Shown here one piece after another: positions 1-5,054 of a stretch of DNA of 5,224 bases. Source of the DNA: DASSCW01 sp036555005 (GTDB taxonomy: Bacteria > Chloroflexota > Limnocylindria > QHBO01); NCBI GenBank assembly GCA_036555005.1, contig DATBME010000139.1, positions 1 through 5,224 on the forward strand. The letters are read 5' to 3'. Under the pieces are notes generated by a model that saw nothing but the letters and a program-made list of their open reading frames with translations, did no database searches and was not told where the DNA came from. The position numbers were made by a program, and so were the translations under genes. Position 1 is the stretch's first letter, and the number at the start of each line of letters is the position of its first letter.

Positions 1-434
1 AGCACGCCCTTCTGGCCCTCGATGGCGGTCGGCTCGAGGGCCGACCGCGCGCCGCGCGCCGTCGTCTCGCGCCATGCCGACTCCACGTCCTCGACGGCAA
101 AGGCGATGTCGTGCACCCCGTCGCCGTGGCGGTGCACGTGCTCGGCGATCTCGCCATCGGGTGTCAGGGGACCGGTGAACACGAAGCGAATGTCGTTCTG
201 GACCATCACGTAGCTGGCCCGATCGCGCACGCCCGTCTCCAGGCCCGCATAGGCGACCGGCGTGAAGCCCCACAGCGCGCGGTAGTAGTGAGCCGCCTGC
301 TTGGCGTTGCCGACCCAGAACTCGACGTGGTCGATGCCCTGCAGCGGCAGGAAGTCCTGCGCCTCTGCCGCGGCGTTCGGATTGACGACGGCGCCGGCCT
401 GGTTGGCCGCTCCGCGGCTGATGGTGTCGGTCAT
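1..434 (-). CDS. 4-hydroxyphenylpyruvate dioxygenase-like protein, N-terminal part (truncated by window edge)
   Basis: Reading leftward from ATG at 434 gives 144 residues with no stop before the window edge. The family is non-haem Fe(II) dioxygenases that convert 4-hydroxyphenylpyruvate to homogentisate in cytosolic tyrosine catabolism. Seen: after a ~28-residue variable leader comes the first VOC (glyoxalase-fold) domain, with FLPLQGIDHVEFWVGNAKQA (28-47), AHYYRALWGF, ASYVMVQNDIRFVFTGPL and HVHRHGDGVHDIAFAVEDV (99-117), all characteristic of bacterial HPPD. The three iron ligands of the family lie in the C-terminal VOC domain and are outside the window, so activity cannot be judged. The related hydroxymandelate synthase cannot be excluded. 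The start is fixed by AGGAG (complement of 441-445) six bases upstream and by an ATGA overlap with the preceding nucleoside phosphorylase gene, so the two are probably co-transcribed and translationally coupled. Confidence 0.87.
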   Translation of the reverse strand, partial: MTDTISRGAANQAGAVVNPNAAAEAQDFLPLQGIDHVEFWVGNAKQAAHYYRALWGFTPVAYAGLETGVRDRASYVMVQNDIRFVFTGPLTPDGEIAEHVHRHGDGVHDIAFAVEDVESAWRETTARGARSALEPTAIEGQKGV

Positions 435-1195
435 GACTCGCTCCTGGCCCGATGCTTGAGCCGATCGACGGTGGGAGCCGCGATCAGCGTCACCTCGATC
501 ATCTTGTCGACCGCGTCCGTGAGCTCGTCCTCGGACAGGTACGTCTCCTCGGAGCTGACATCCTCCGACAGGACGTCGGACACGGTCAGCATGCACGCGG
601 CCTGGATCCCCTCCCGCGCAGCCAGCACGAACAGTGCCGAGGCCTCCATCTCGAAGGCGAGGATGCCCCGCTCGCGCCACTTGGTGGTGTAGTCCGGATC
701 GGGGTTGTAGAAGACGTCGACCGATGCGACCGATCCGACGTGCACCGGGATGCCGGCCTCCTGGGCGGCGTGGTAGAGGGCGTGGGTCAGGGCGAAGTCG
801 GCAGTTGGCGCGAAGGGATCGCCGTGCAGGTAGGTGCGGGTGGCGCCGTCGACCGGGCAGGCCGAGATGGCGATGACCAGGTCGCCGGTGCGCAGTCCCG
901 GCGCGATGCCGCCGCAGGTGCCGACGCGGATCAGCTGCCGGGCGCCGAGCCGCAGCAGCTCCTCGGCCACGATCGAGAAGCTGGGCGTGCCCATGCCGCT
1001 GGTCTGGACGCTGACCGGGCGGCCGCGGTAGGTGCCGGTCCAGCCCAGCAGGCCGCGGTGCTCGTTCACCGGCTTGCAGTTGCCGATGCCGCCATCGAAG
1101 CGCTGGGCGATGCGCTTGGCACGGTTCGGGTCGCCGGGGAGCAGGACCAGCGGTGCGTAGTCGCCGGGCTCGGCGTGCAGGTGGATCTGCGGCAT
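431..1195 (-). CDS. DeoD-like purine/uridine nucleoside phosphorylase family protein
   Basis: 254 residues, close to the usual ~240-250 of the hexameric PNP/UDP phosphorylase family, which cleaves nucleosides with phosphate to base plus (deoxy)ribose-1-phosphate in cytosolic salvage. Seen: H5 (like E. coli PNP His4), phosphate-binding PGDPNRAKRIA (20-30) with R25, EHRGLLGWTGTY (R47), SGMGTPS (66-72), IRVGTCGG (R90, T93), the DxFYxPD segment (160-166), ribose-binding FEMEAS (181-186) and TVSD (204-207), whose D207 matches the general acid of E. coli PNP. The uracil-recognising Q-x-R of uridine phosphorylase is absent, so a purine or methylthio-purine substrate is favoured. The arginine that pairs with the catalytic Asp in E. 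coli (Arg217) has no clear counterpart in the acidic segment 208-229. This is the first gene of a minus-strand pair; HPPD follows with an ATGA overlap. The start is supported by a TAGGCT -10 six bases upstream and the absence of a ribosome binding site. Confidence 0.9.
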   Translation of the reverse strand: MPQIHLHAEPGDYAPLVLLPGDPNRAKRIAQRFDGGIGNCKPVNEHRGLLGWTGTYRGRPVSVQTSGMGTPSFSIVAEELLRLGARQLIRVGTCGGIAPGLRTGDLVIAISACPVDGATRTYLHGDPFAPTADFALTHALYHAAQEAGIPVHVGSVASVDVFYNPDPDYTTKWRERGILAFEMEASALFVLAAREGIQAACMLTVSDVLSEDVSSEETYLSEDELTDAVDKMIEVTLIAAPTVDRLKHRARSES

Positions 1196-1200
1196 GCCGA

Positions 1201-1206
1201 TAGCCT
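1201..1206 (+). promoter_or_regulatory. possible plus-strand -10 element (TAGCCT), back to back with the minus-strand -10
   Basis: TAGCCT is the plus-strand face of the same seven bases (1201-1207) that form the minus-strand TAGGCT box. Transcription starting about seven bases downstream (around 1213) would give a leader of roughly 25 bases with GGGTG at 1226-1230, seven bases before ATG 1238. That fits a leadered mRNA for the membrane-protein pair. There is no clear -35. The call is inference from motif and spacing only. Confidence 0.35.
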
Positions 1207-1207
1207 A
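1202..1207 (-). promoter_or_regulatory. -10 element (TAGGCT) for a leaderless nucleoside phosphorylase mRNA
   Basis: On the minus strand TAGGCT (1207 to 1202) is followed by six bases (ATCGGC) and then the ATG at 1195. TANNNT at this distance puts the transcription start at or within a base of the start codon, the arrangement known for leaderless genes in Deinococcus, actinobacteria and Chloroflexota. No purine-rich Shine-Dalgarno precedes the ATG and no good -35 is visible. The same arrangement recurs before the genes at 2254 and 3757. Confidence 0.55.
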
Positions 1208-1237
1208 CCCGGCCCGTGGCTTGCTGGGTGAACGGGC

Positions 1238-1759
1238 ATGGGCGACCGCGGGCGCGACCCGCCGGATGGGGTGGAGCAACGCCATGTCGCACCGATGGCC
1301 CGCCATCACGCGCTGCCGGTCGGGCTGGTGGTGCTCTCGCTGGCGATGGCCGCCGGACTGGTGGGGCTCGCGGGGCGGGAGGAGACCCTCAGGGCAGTTG
1401 CCGCCGGGGTGCGGCTCGATTGGCATGGGCCGGCCGTCATCCGCAGCGGCGAGTTCCTGGAGATGCGCATCACGGTCGACACCCGCGATCGGATCGATCG
1501 GCCCGTGCTCGAGGTGGCCGCAACGCTGTGGGAGGACTTCACCATCAACACCCTCATCCCGGCACCCGTTGAGGAGGGAAGTCTCGACGGGGCCTTCCGC
1601 TTCGAGTTCGCAGAAATGCCGGCAGGGTCGCGCCTGCTCATCAAAGTCGACGCGCAGATCAATCCGGACATCCTGGGCGGGAATGCCGGAATGGTGACGC
1701 TCTACGATGGCGAGCAAGCGCTGGTCAGCCTGCCGGTCGAGATCGAGGTTCTCCCCTGA
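1238..1759 (+). CDS. membrane-anchored protein of unknown function, single N-terminal transmembrane helix
   Basis: I do not recognise the family. Seen (173 residues from ATG 1238): a short charged N-terminus, one hydrophobic helix at about 26-46 (ALPVGLVVLSLAMAAGLVGL), then ~125 residues of alternating hydrophobic and polar stretches rich in predicted beta strands (for example EFLEMRITVDTR, RPVLEVAATLW, AFRFEFAEM, SRLLIKVDAQ, ALVSLPVEIEVLP). This suggests a small sandwich-like domain outside the membrane. There are no cysteines and no lipobox. The start is uncertain: ATG 1238 is preceded by GGGTG at seven bases, while GTG 1271 and ATG 1295 are in frame, the last giving 154 residues and a tidier signal-anchor. 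The stop overlaps the DUF421 start (TGATG), so the two are translationally coupled and may work together at the membrane. No enzymatic motif is visible. Confidence 0.75.
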   Translation: MGDRGRDPPDGVEQRHVAPMARHHALPVGLVVLSLAMAAGLVGLAGREETLRAVAAGVRLDWHGPAVIRSGEFLEMRITVDTRDRIDRPVLEVAATLWEDFTINTLIPAPVEEGSLDGAFRFEFAEMPAGSRLLIKVDAQINPDILGGNAGMVTLYDGEQALVSLPVEIEVLP

Positions 1760-2244
1760 TGGACATCGTGCTGCGCGCCACGGTCATTTTCTTCGGGCTG
1801 TATCTCCTCGTCCGCCTGCTCGGCAAGCGCGAGCTTGCACAGCTGACCCCGTTCGAGCTGATCGTCCTGGTGGTGATGGGCGACCTCATCCAGCAGGGGG
1901 TTACGCACAACGACTTCAGCCTGACAGCCTCGCTGCTGGCGGTCGCGACCTTCGCCTTCTGGGCCTCGGTGCTCAGCTGGCTGACCTTCCTCTCCCGTCG
2001 CGCCGAACGGCTGCTGGATGGCGAGCCGCACGTCATCGTCCGTGACGGTGAGATCCTCCGAGCCAACCTGAGGCGCGACCGGCTGACGTTGGCCGAGATT
2101 GAATCGGAGATGCGGCTGGCCGGGATCCCGCACCTGCGCGACGTGGCCTGGGCAATCGTGGAGCCGCGTGGCCGCATCAGCTTCATCCCGCGCGACAAGG
2201 ACACCGACGTCAACCCCCAACCCGATGACCAGGCAGCCGCTTAG
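1759..2244 (+). CDS. DUF421 (YetF/YcaP-type) membrane protein
   Basis: 161 residues matching the DUF421 family, integral membrane proteins of largely unknown function. Seen: hydrophobic helices at about 4-21, 33-48 and 56-78. The family signature lies between the first and second, LLGKRELAQLTPFELIVLVV (20-39) followed by MGDLIQQ. A cytosolic alpha/beta domain covers about 84-146, with LLDGEPHVIVRDGEIL (85-100), a helix rich in Glu/Leu (TLAEIESEMRLAGI, 110-123) and DVAWAIVEPRGRISFIPRD (128-146), all in the order typical of the family. At 161 residues it is shorter than the ~230 of Bacillus YetF, the missing part being the far C-terminus. The ATG overlaps the TGA of the preceding gene (TGATG), with GAGG ten bases upstream at 1745-1748, so reinitiation is likely. 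The TAG stop is also the beginning of a putative -10 for the next gene. Confidence 0.88.
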   Translation: MDIVLRATVIFFGLYLLVRLLGKRELAQLTPFELIVLVVMGDLIQQGVTHNDFSLTASLLAVATFAFWASVLSWLTFLSRRAERLLDGEPHVIVRDGEILRANLRRDRLTLAEIESEMRLAGIPHLRDVAWAIVEPRGRISFIPRDKDTDVNPQPDDQAAA

Positions 2245-2247
2245 CAT
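2242..2247 (+). promoter_or_regulatory. -10 element (TAGCAT) for a leaderless IMPase-family mRNA
   Basis: TAGCAT is followed by six bases (CCTCCG) and ATG 2254. Its first three bases are the stop codon of the DUF421 gene. The bases before the ATG are pyrimidine-rich and the reverse of a ribosome binding site, so initiation on a leaderless transcript explains the gene better than Shine-Dalgarno pairing. The spacing is identical to the box at 1207-1202. No convincing -35 is seen upstream. Confidence 0.5.
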
Positions 2248-2253
2248 CCTCCG

Positions 2254-3075
2254 ATGCCGTACCACGAGGAGCTGGCGTTTGCGCGGGAGGTGACCACGCG
2301 TGCCGGCGAGCTGCTGGCGGGCAGCTACGGCAGGGTGTCGCGGATCGACTACAAGAGCGCCCGCGACGTGGTGACCGAGGTCGACTACGCCTCGGAGAAG
2401 CTGCTGCTGACCGCGCTCCGCGAGCGGTACCCGGACGACGGCATCCTGGCGGAGGAATCGGGCCATCACCGGCGCCGCAACCGGGAGCCATTCGCCGGCC
2501 GCACCTGGGTGGTCGACCCGCTGGACGGGACCGTCAACTACGCCAACGGGATCCCGTACTTCTGCGTGTCGATGGCCCTCGTTGACGGCGACGGCCCGCT
2601 GCTGGGCGTCATCCTCGATCCGCTGCGCGACGACCTGTACGCCGCCACCCGGGGCGGCGCGGCGACGCTCAACGGGCAGCCGGTGCGCGCCTCCGAGAAG
2701 GAGAAGCTGAGCGACTACGTGGTCAGCATGGCCGTGATCGGGCGCGGCGGGCTGGGCCGCGAGCGGCGGATCGCGCGGTCGATCCGCATCCACCGGCGGA
2801 TGGGGAGCGCGGCGCTGGCCCTGGCCTACGTCGCCAACGGGCGCTTCGACGCCTTCGTCCAGAACGGTGGCCTGTCGCTGTGGGACGTGGCCGCCGCCGG
2901 CCTGATCGCCGAGCGCGCCGGTGCCACGCTCAGCGACCTGCATGGCGGCCCGTGGTGGGACCCGCAGCGGCGGGGCGCGACGATCAGCATTGTTGCCGCT
3001 CCGCGACCGCAGCACGCCGGGCTGCTGGAGCTGCTGGCCTCGGTCGGGACGCAAGTGCGGGCGCGCAGGCCGTAA
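2254..3075 (+). CDS. inositol monophosphatase family protein (SuhB-like)
   Basis: 273 residues, normal for the family of Mg2+-dependent, lithium-sensitive sugar phosphatases. Seen: KSARDVVTEVD (34-44), the metal site ILAEESG (64-70, E67/E68), the signature WVVDPLDGTVNYANGIPYFC (85-104) with D88, D91, G92 and T93, a GVILDP strand (118-123), MGSAALALAYVANGRFDAF (183-201), and WDVAAAGLIAERAGA (210-224), whose D211 matches the last metal/substrate aspartate. All catalytic positions I can align are present. Tyr replaces the usual Phe in the GTxNF motif. The family includes inositol-1-phosphatase, histidinol-phosphatase (HisN), fructose-1,6-bisphosphatase and 3',5'-bisphosphate nucleotidase (CysQ). 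Sequence alone favours the general IMPase/SuhB group but does not fix the substrate. The gene starts nine bases after the DUF421 stop with no ribosome binding site and its own -10-like box, so it may be both read through and independently transcribed. Confidence 0.92.
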   Translation: MPYHEELAFAREVTTRAGELLAGSYGRVSRIDYKSARDVVTEVDYASEKLLLTALRERYPDDGILAEESGHHRRRNREPFAGRTWVVDPLDGTVNYANGIPYFCVSMALVDGDGPLLGVILDPLRDDLYAATRGGAATLNGQPVRASEKEKLSDYVVSMAVIGRGGLGRERRIARSIRIHRRMGSAALALAYVANGRFDAFVQNGGLSLWDVAAAGLIAERAGATLSDLHGGPWWDPQRRGATISIVAAPRPQHAGLLELLASVGTQVRARRP

Positions 3076-3092
3076 CCGGGACGCGACGGCCT
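3067..3092. terminator. possible bidirectional terminator hairpin between convergent genes
   Basis: AGGCCGT (3067-3073) and ACGGCCT (3086-3092) form a perfect 7-bp inverted repeat with a 12-base loop. It spans the 17-base gap between the stop of the IMPase-family gene (3075) and that of the Nudix gene (3093). No U-run follows on either strand, so it is not a classical intrinsic terminator. Its position is the main argument. Confidence 0.3.
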
Positions 3093-3758
3093 TCAGGCGT
3101 GCTGCAGCACGCTGGCGAACATGGCGAGCGTGCGGGCGGTGGCGCCCCAGACCAGCTGGCCCTCGGCGCGGTAGCCGCCGACGCGCAGCGTCCAGCCGGG
3201 GCCATGAACGATCTCGTCGGTGACCGCGCCCTCGTGCAGAAGCTCGCGCAGCGGCAGCTCCACGATCAGCGCCACCTCGTCGGCCTGCGGGGTCATCTCC
3301 GGTCGGGCGGGCAGCGCGCCGACGAAGGGACGCAGCTGGAAGTTGGTGACCGGGATCCAGACGTCGTCCAGCGCGCCGAGGATGGTGACGCCATCCGCCG
3401 CCACCCCGATCTCCTCGCGCGTCTCGCGCAGCGCGGTCGCCTCGCGCGAGACATCGGCCTCTTCGGTCGCGCCGCCGGGCAGCGACACCTCGCCGGCGTG
3501 GGCGCGCATCGACTCGTGCCGCACCGTCAGTGGCAGCCGCAGCTCACCGTCGGGGCCCGGATAGAGCAGCAGGAGCGTGGCGGCCGGTCGCGCCGGCGGC
3601 ATGCTGCTGCGATCGTAGCGGGGCATCGGCGTCGCCGAATCGAGATGCTCGCGGCGTGGCATGAGCCGGTCATCGACCGGGATCGGGCGTGGCGTGCGGC
3701 GCAGCGCATCGGCCACCCGGTCCTGCCAGCCGGGCCGTGCCAGTAAGATCTCGTCCAT
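3093..3758 (-). CDS. Nudix hydrolase, CoA pyrophosphatase (NudL/NUDT7-type)
   Basis: 221 residues from ATG 3758, near the ~190-220 of the family, which hydrolyses CoA and its esters to 3',5'-ADP and acyl-phosphopantetheine in the cytosol. Seen: a ~58-residue N-terminal region, then the core strand AATLLLLYPG (59-68). Next comes the CoA-specific UPF0035 motif, LTVR (77-80) with R85, G89 and LPGG (93-96) in the exact spacing of E. coli NudL. The Nudix helix ATALRETREEIG (107-118) follows with metal ligands E112, E115 and E116. A C-terminal region includes WIPVTNFQLRPFVGAL (134-149). The reading frame stays open a further 336 bases upstream (to 4094), but that part is antisense to a well-formed gene and does not resemble Nudix proteins. 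I therefore take ATG 3758, with GTG 3767 and ATG 3602 as alternatives. GGAGG lies 11 bases upstream of ATG 3758. The gene converges on the IMPase-family gene. Confidence 0.9.
   Translation of the reverse strand: MDEILLARPGWQDRVADALRRTPRPIPVDDRLMPRREHLDSATPMPRYDRSSMPPARPAATLLLLYPGPDGELRLPLTVRHESMRAHAGEVSLPGGATEEADVSREATALRETREEIGVAADGVTILGALDDVWIPVTNFQLRPFVGALPARPEMTPQADEVALIVELPLRELLHEGAVTDEIVHGPGWTLRVGGYRAEGQLVWGATARTLAMFASVLQHA
3744..3749 (+). promoter_or_regulatory. -10 element (TAAGAT) for a leaderless mRNA of the 150-residue protein
   Basis: TAAGAT is followed by seven bases (CTCGTCC) and ATG 3757, with no purine-rich ribosome binding site between. The box lies inside the first codons of the Nudix gene on the opposite strand. 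It is the best match to TATAAT of the boxes found here (TANNNT plus A at position four from the end). No clear -35 is visible. Confidence 0.5.
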
Positions 3759-4209
3759 GACCTTCACGCCCTCCGGCCCCGCCGACCGCGACGCGCCGGC
3801 GCGCGCCGCCCTGTACCGCACGCGGCTGCTGATCAACCGCACCCCGCACTTCAGCAAGCGTACGCGTAAGGAGGCGAACCAGGGGCTGGACCTGCTGGAG
3901 AGCCAGCTGGGCCGCAACCAGGTCAGCGTGTCGGAGGCGGTGCGCGGGATGGAGCTGCTCAATCGGGCGCACAGCTCGCTGACCTTCGGCCTGCTGCGGG
4001 AGCCGGGATTCGTCGAGCGCTTCGGAGCGGCGCTGCGCCAGCTTGGGCTGCGAGGCATCGAGCAGCGGCTGGACGAAGTGCCGGGCTCGGTCATGGCCCA
4101 GCCGATCCCGGGGCCGACCGGGGGACGCAGGCATCGCGACGACCTGCCGGCCGGCGAACGGTTCGACGCCGAGGGGCGTCCCCTCCCGCCCCCGCCCGGC
4201 TTCTACTGA
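3757..4209 (+). CDS. conserved-looking hypothetical protein, 150 residues, family not recognised
   Basis: I do not recognise the family. Seen: an N-terminal basic region (RTRLLINRTPHFSKRTRKEA, 21-40), then mainly amphipathic helices at about 40-105 (NQGLDLLESQLGRNQVSVSE; AVRGMELLNRAHSS; FVERFGAALRQLGLRG). The tail is Pro/Gly-rich and probably disordered, ending RPLPPPPGFY. There is no transmembrane segment, no cysteine and no catalytic motif. Most codons end in G or C, and helices plus charged residues make chemical sense, so I consider it a real gene. The basic helical core could bind nucleic acid, but this is only inference. ATG 3757 is preferred because a -10 box sits seven bases upstream and because longer versions (from ATG 3661) would run antisense through the start of the Nudix gene. 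Its start codon shares two bases with the divergent Nudix start, and its stop overlaps the stop region of the convergent ABC ATPase by seven bases. Confidence 0.75.
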   Translation: MTFTPSGPADRDAPARAALYRTRLLINRTPHFSKRTRKEANQGLDLLESQLGRNQVSVSEAVRGMELLNRAHSSLTFGLLREPGFVERFGAALRQLGLRGIEQRLDEVPGSVMAQPIPGPTGGRRHRDDLPAGERFDAEGRPLPPPPGFY

Positions 4210-5054
4210 GCTCCCGGGGCGGATCCGGCCAGCGCCTCCAACAGGGCGCCCTGGGTCGGGGTGGAGCCGAGGCCCAGCCGCTCCCCGAGGCGCGCCGCCA
4301 GCGGAGGCTCCAGGTAGGTCGAGCGCAGCAGAGCCCAGCCTGAGGAAGCGAACACCTCGGCCGGCGTGCCGTCGGCCAGGACGCGCCCGCCACCCATCAC
4401 CACCACCCGCTCGAACTCGCCTGCCACGAACTCCATGTCGTGGCTGATGGCGATCACGGTGCGACCGGCGGCCTGCGCCGCCGCCAGCACGCCGCGCACC
4501 CGCTCGATGCCGGCCACGTCCTGCCCGGTGGTCGGCTCGTCGAGCACCAGCACGGGTGTCTGCATGGCCAGCACCGAGGCCAGGGCCAGCAGCTTGCGGC
4601 GCGAGGCGCCAAGGTCGTAGGGGTTGGTGCGGGCGGCATCGGTGAGCCCGACCGCGGCCAGCGACTCGTTCACCGCCTGGTGCAACCGCTCGCCCCGGAG
4701 CCCCACGTTGCGTGGCCCGAACTCGACCTCGGCGCGGACGCTGCCGGCGAAGATCTGGCGATCCGGATCCTGGAAGACCAGGCCCACGTCGCGGGCCAGC
4801 TGGGCGACGGTTCGCTGCGCGGCATCCCGGCCGTCGACCAGCACGCGTCCGCTTGTCGGCCGCAGCAGTCCGTTCAGGTGCCGCACCAGCGTGGTCTTGC
4901 CGCTCCCGTTCTGGCCGATCAGCGCCAGTCGCTCGCCGGGCCGGACGGCCAGCGACACGTCATCGAGCGCGCGCACCTCGCCGGCCGGGTAGACGTGGCT
5001 GACCGACTCCAGCCGAAGCTCCGGCACGCGTCGTTCTGCAATGCGTTCGGTCAC
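4203..5054 (-). CDS. ECF-type (EcfA/CbiO-like) ABC transporter ATP-binding protein with atypical signature motif
   Basis: 283 residues, the usual size of energy-coupling-factor ATPases that drive vitamin or metal uptake together with a transmembrane EcfT and a substrate-binding S component. Seen: LESVSHVYPAGEVRALDDVS (15-34), Walker A GQNGSGKTT (47-55, K53), Q-loop Q95 in LVFQDPDRQIFAGSV (92-106, the Q-helix DPDxQ typical of ECF ATPases), EVEFGPRNVGL, Walker B VLVLDEPT (168-175, E173), D-loop TTGQD (175-179) and switch histidine H205 in ISHD. A C-terminal extension (~225-283) is also typical of the group. The odd point is the signature region: NPYDLGASRRKLLALAS (144-160) has LGASR where LSGGQ is expected. 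The start is GTG, forming GTGA with the stop of the upstream ATPase gene, so the pair is coupled. The C-terminus overlaps the convergent 150-residue gene by seven bases. The substrate cannot be told from this window. Confidence 0.92.
   Translation of the reverse strand: MTERIAERRVPELRLESVSHVYPAGEVRALDDVSLAVRPGERLALIGQNGSGKTTLVRHLNGLLRPTSGRVLVDGRDAAQRTVAQLARDVGLVFQDPDRQIFAGSVRAEVEFGPRNVGLRGERLHQAVNESLAAVGLTDAARTNPYDLGASRRKLLALASVLAMQTPVLVLDEPTTGQDVAGIERVRGVLAAAQAAGRTVIAISHDMEFVAGEFERVVVMGGGRVLADGTPAEVFASSGWALLRSTYLEPPLAARLGERLGLGSTPTQGALLEALAGSAPGAQ

Noticed and set aside
452..1231. A 259-codon plus-strand frame covering the nucleoside phosphorylase gene.
   Set aside because: It is antisense to a protein with intact family motifs. 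The product is compositionally biased (Gly, Asp, Val, Arg, Gln) and matches nothing I recognise.
1702..3054. A 450-codon open frame on the minus strand opposite the DUF421 and IMPase-family genes.
   Set aside because: It is the shadow of two well-supported plus-strand genes in GC-rich DNA. Its product is dominated by His, Gln, Arg and Val with no domain motif, and it crosses gene boundaries and the -10 box.
3759..4094. N-terminal extension of the Nudix frame by 112 codons.
   Set aside because: The extension is Ser/Arg-rich low-complexity sequence antisense to the 150-residue gene, and Nudix CoA pyrophosphatases do not need it. The frame is open only because stops are rare in GC-rich DNA.
4165..4180. 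Hairpin GACGCC-GAGG-GGCGTC near the end of the 150-residue gene as a terminator.
   Set aside because: The stem is only six pairs, it lies inside coding sequence, and no U-run follows. Such stems are common by chance at this GC content.
4186..4222. CCGCCCC (4186-4192) with GGGGCGG (4216-4222) as a bidirectional terminator at the convergent junction.
   Set aside because: The arms are low-complexity C/G runs with a 23-base loop and no U-tract. They could pair, but the match is not above chance expectation.
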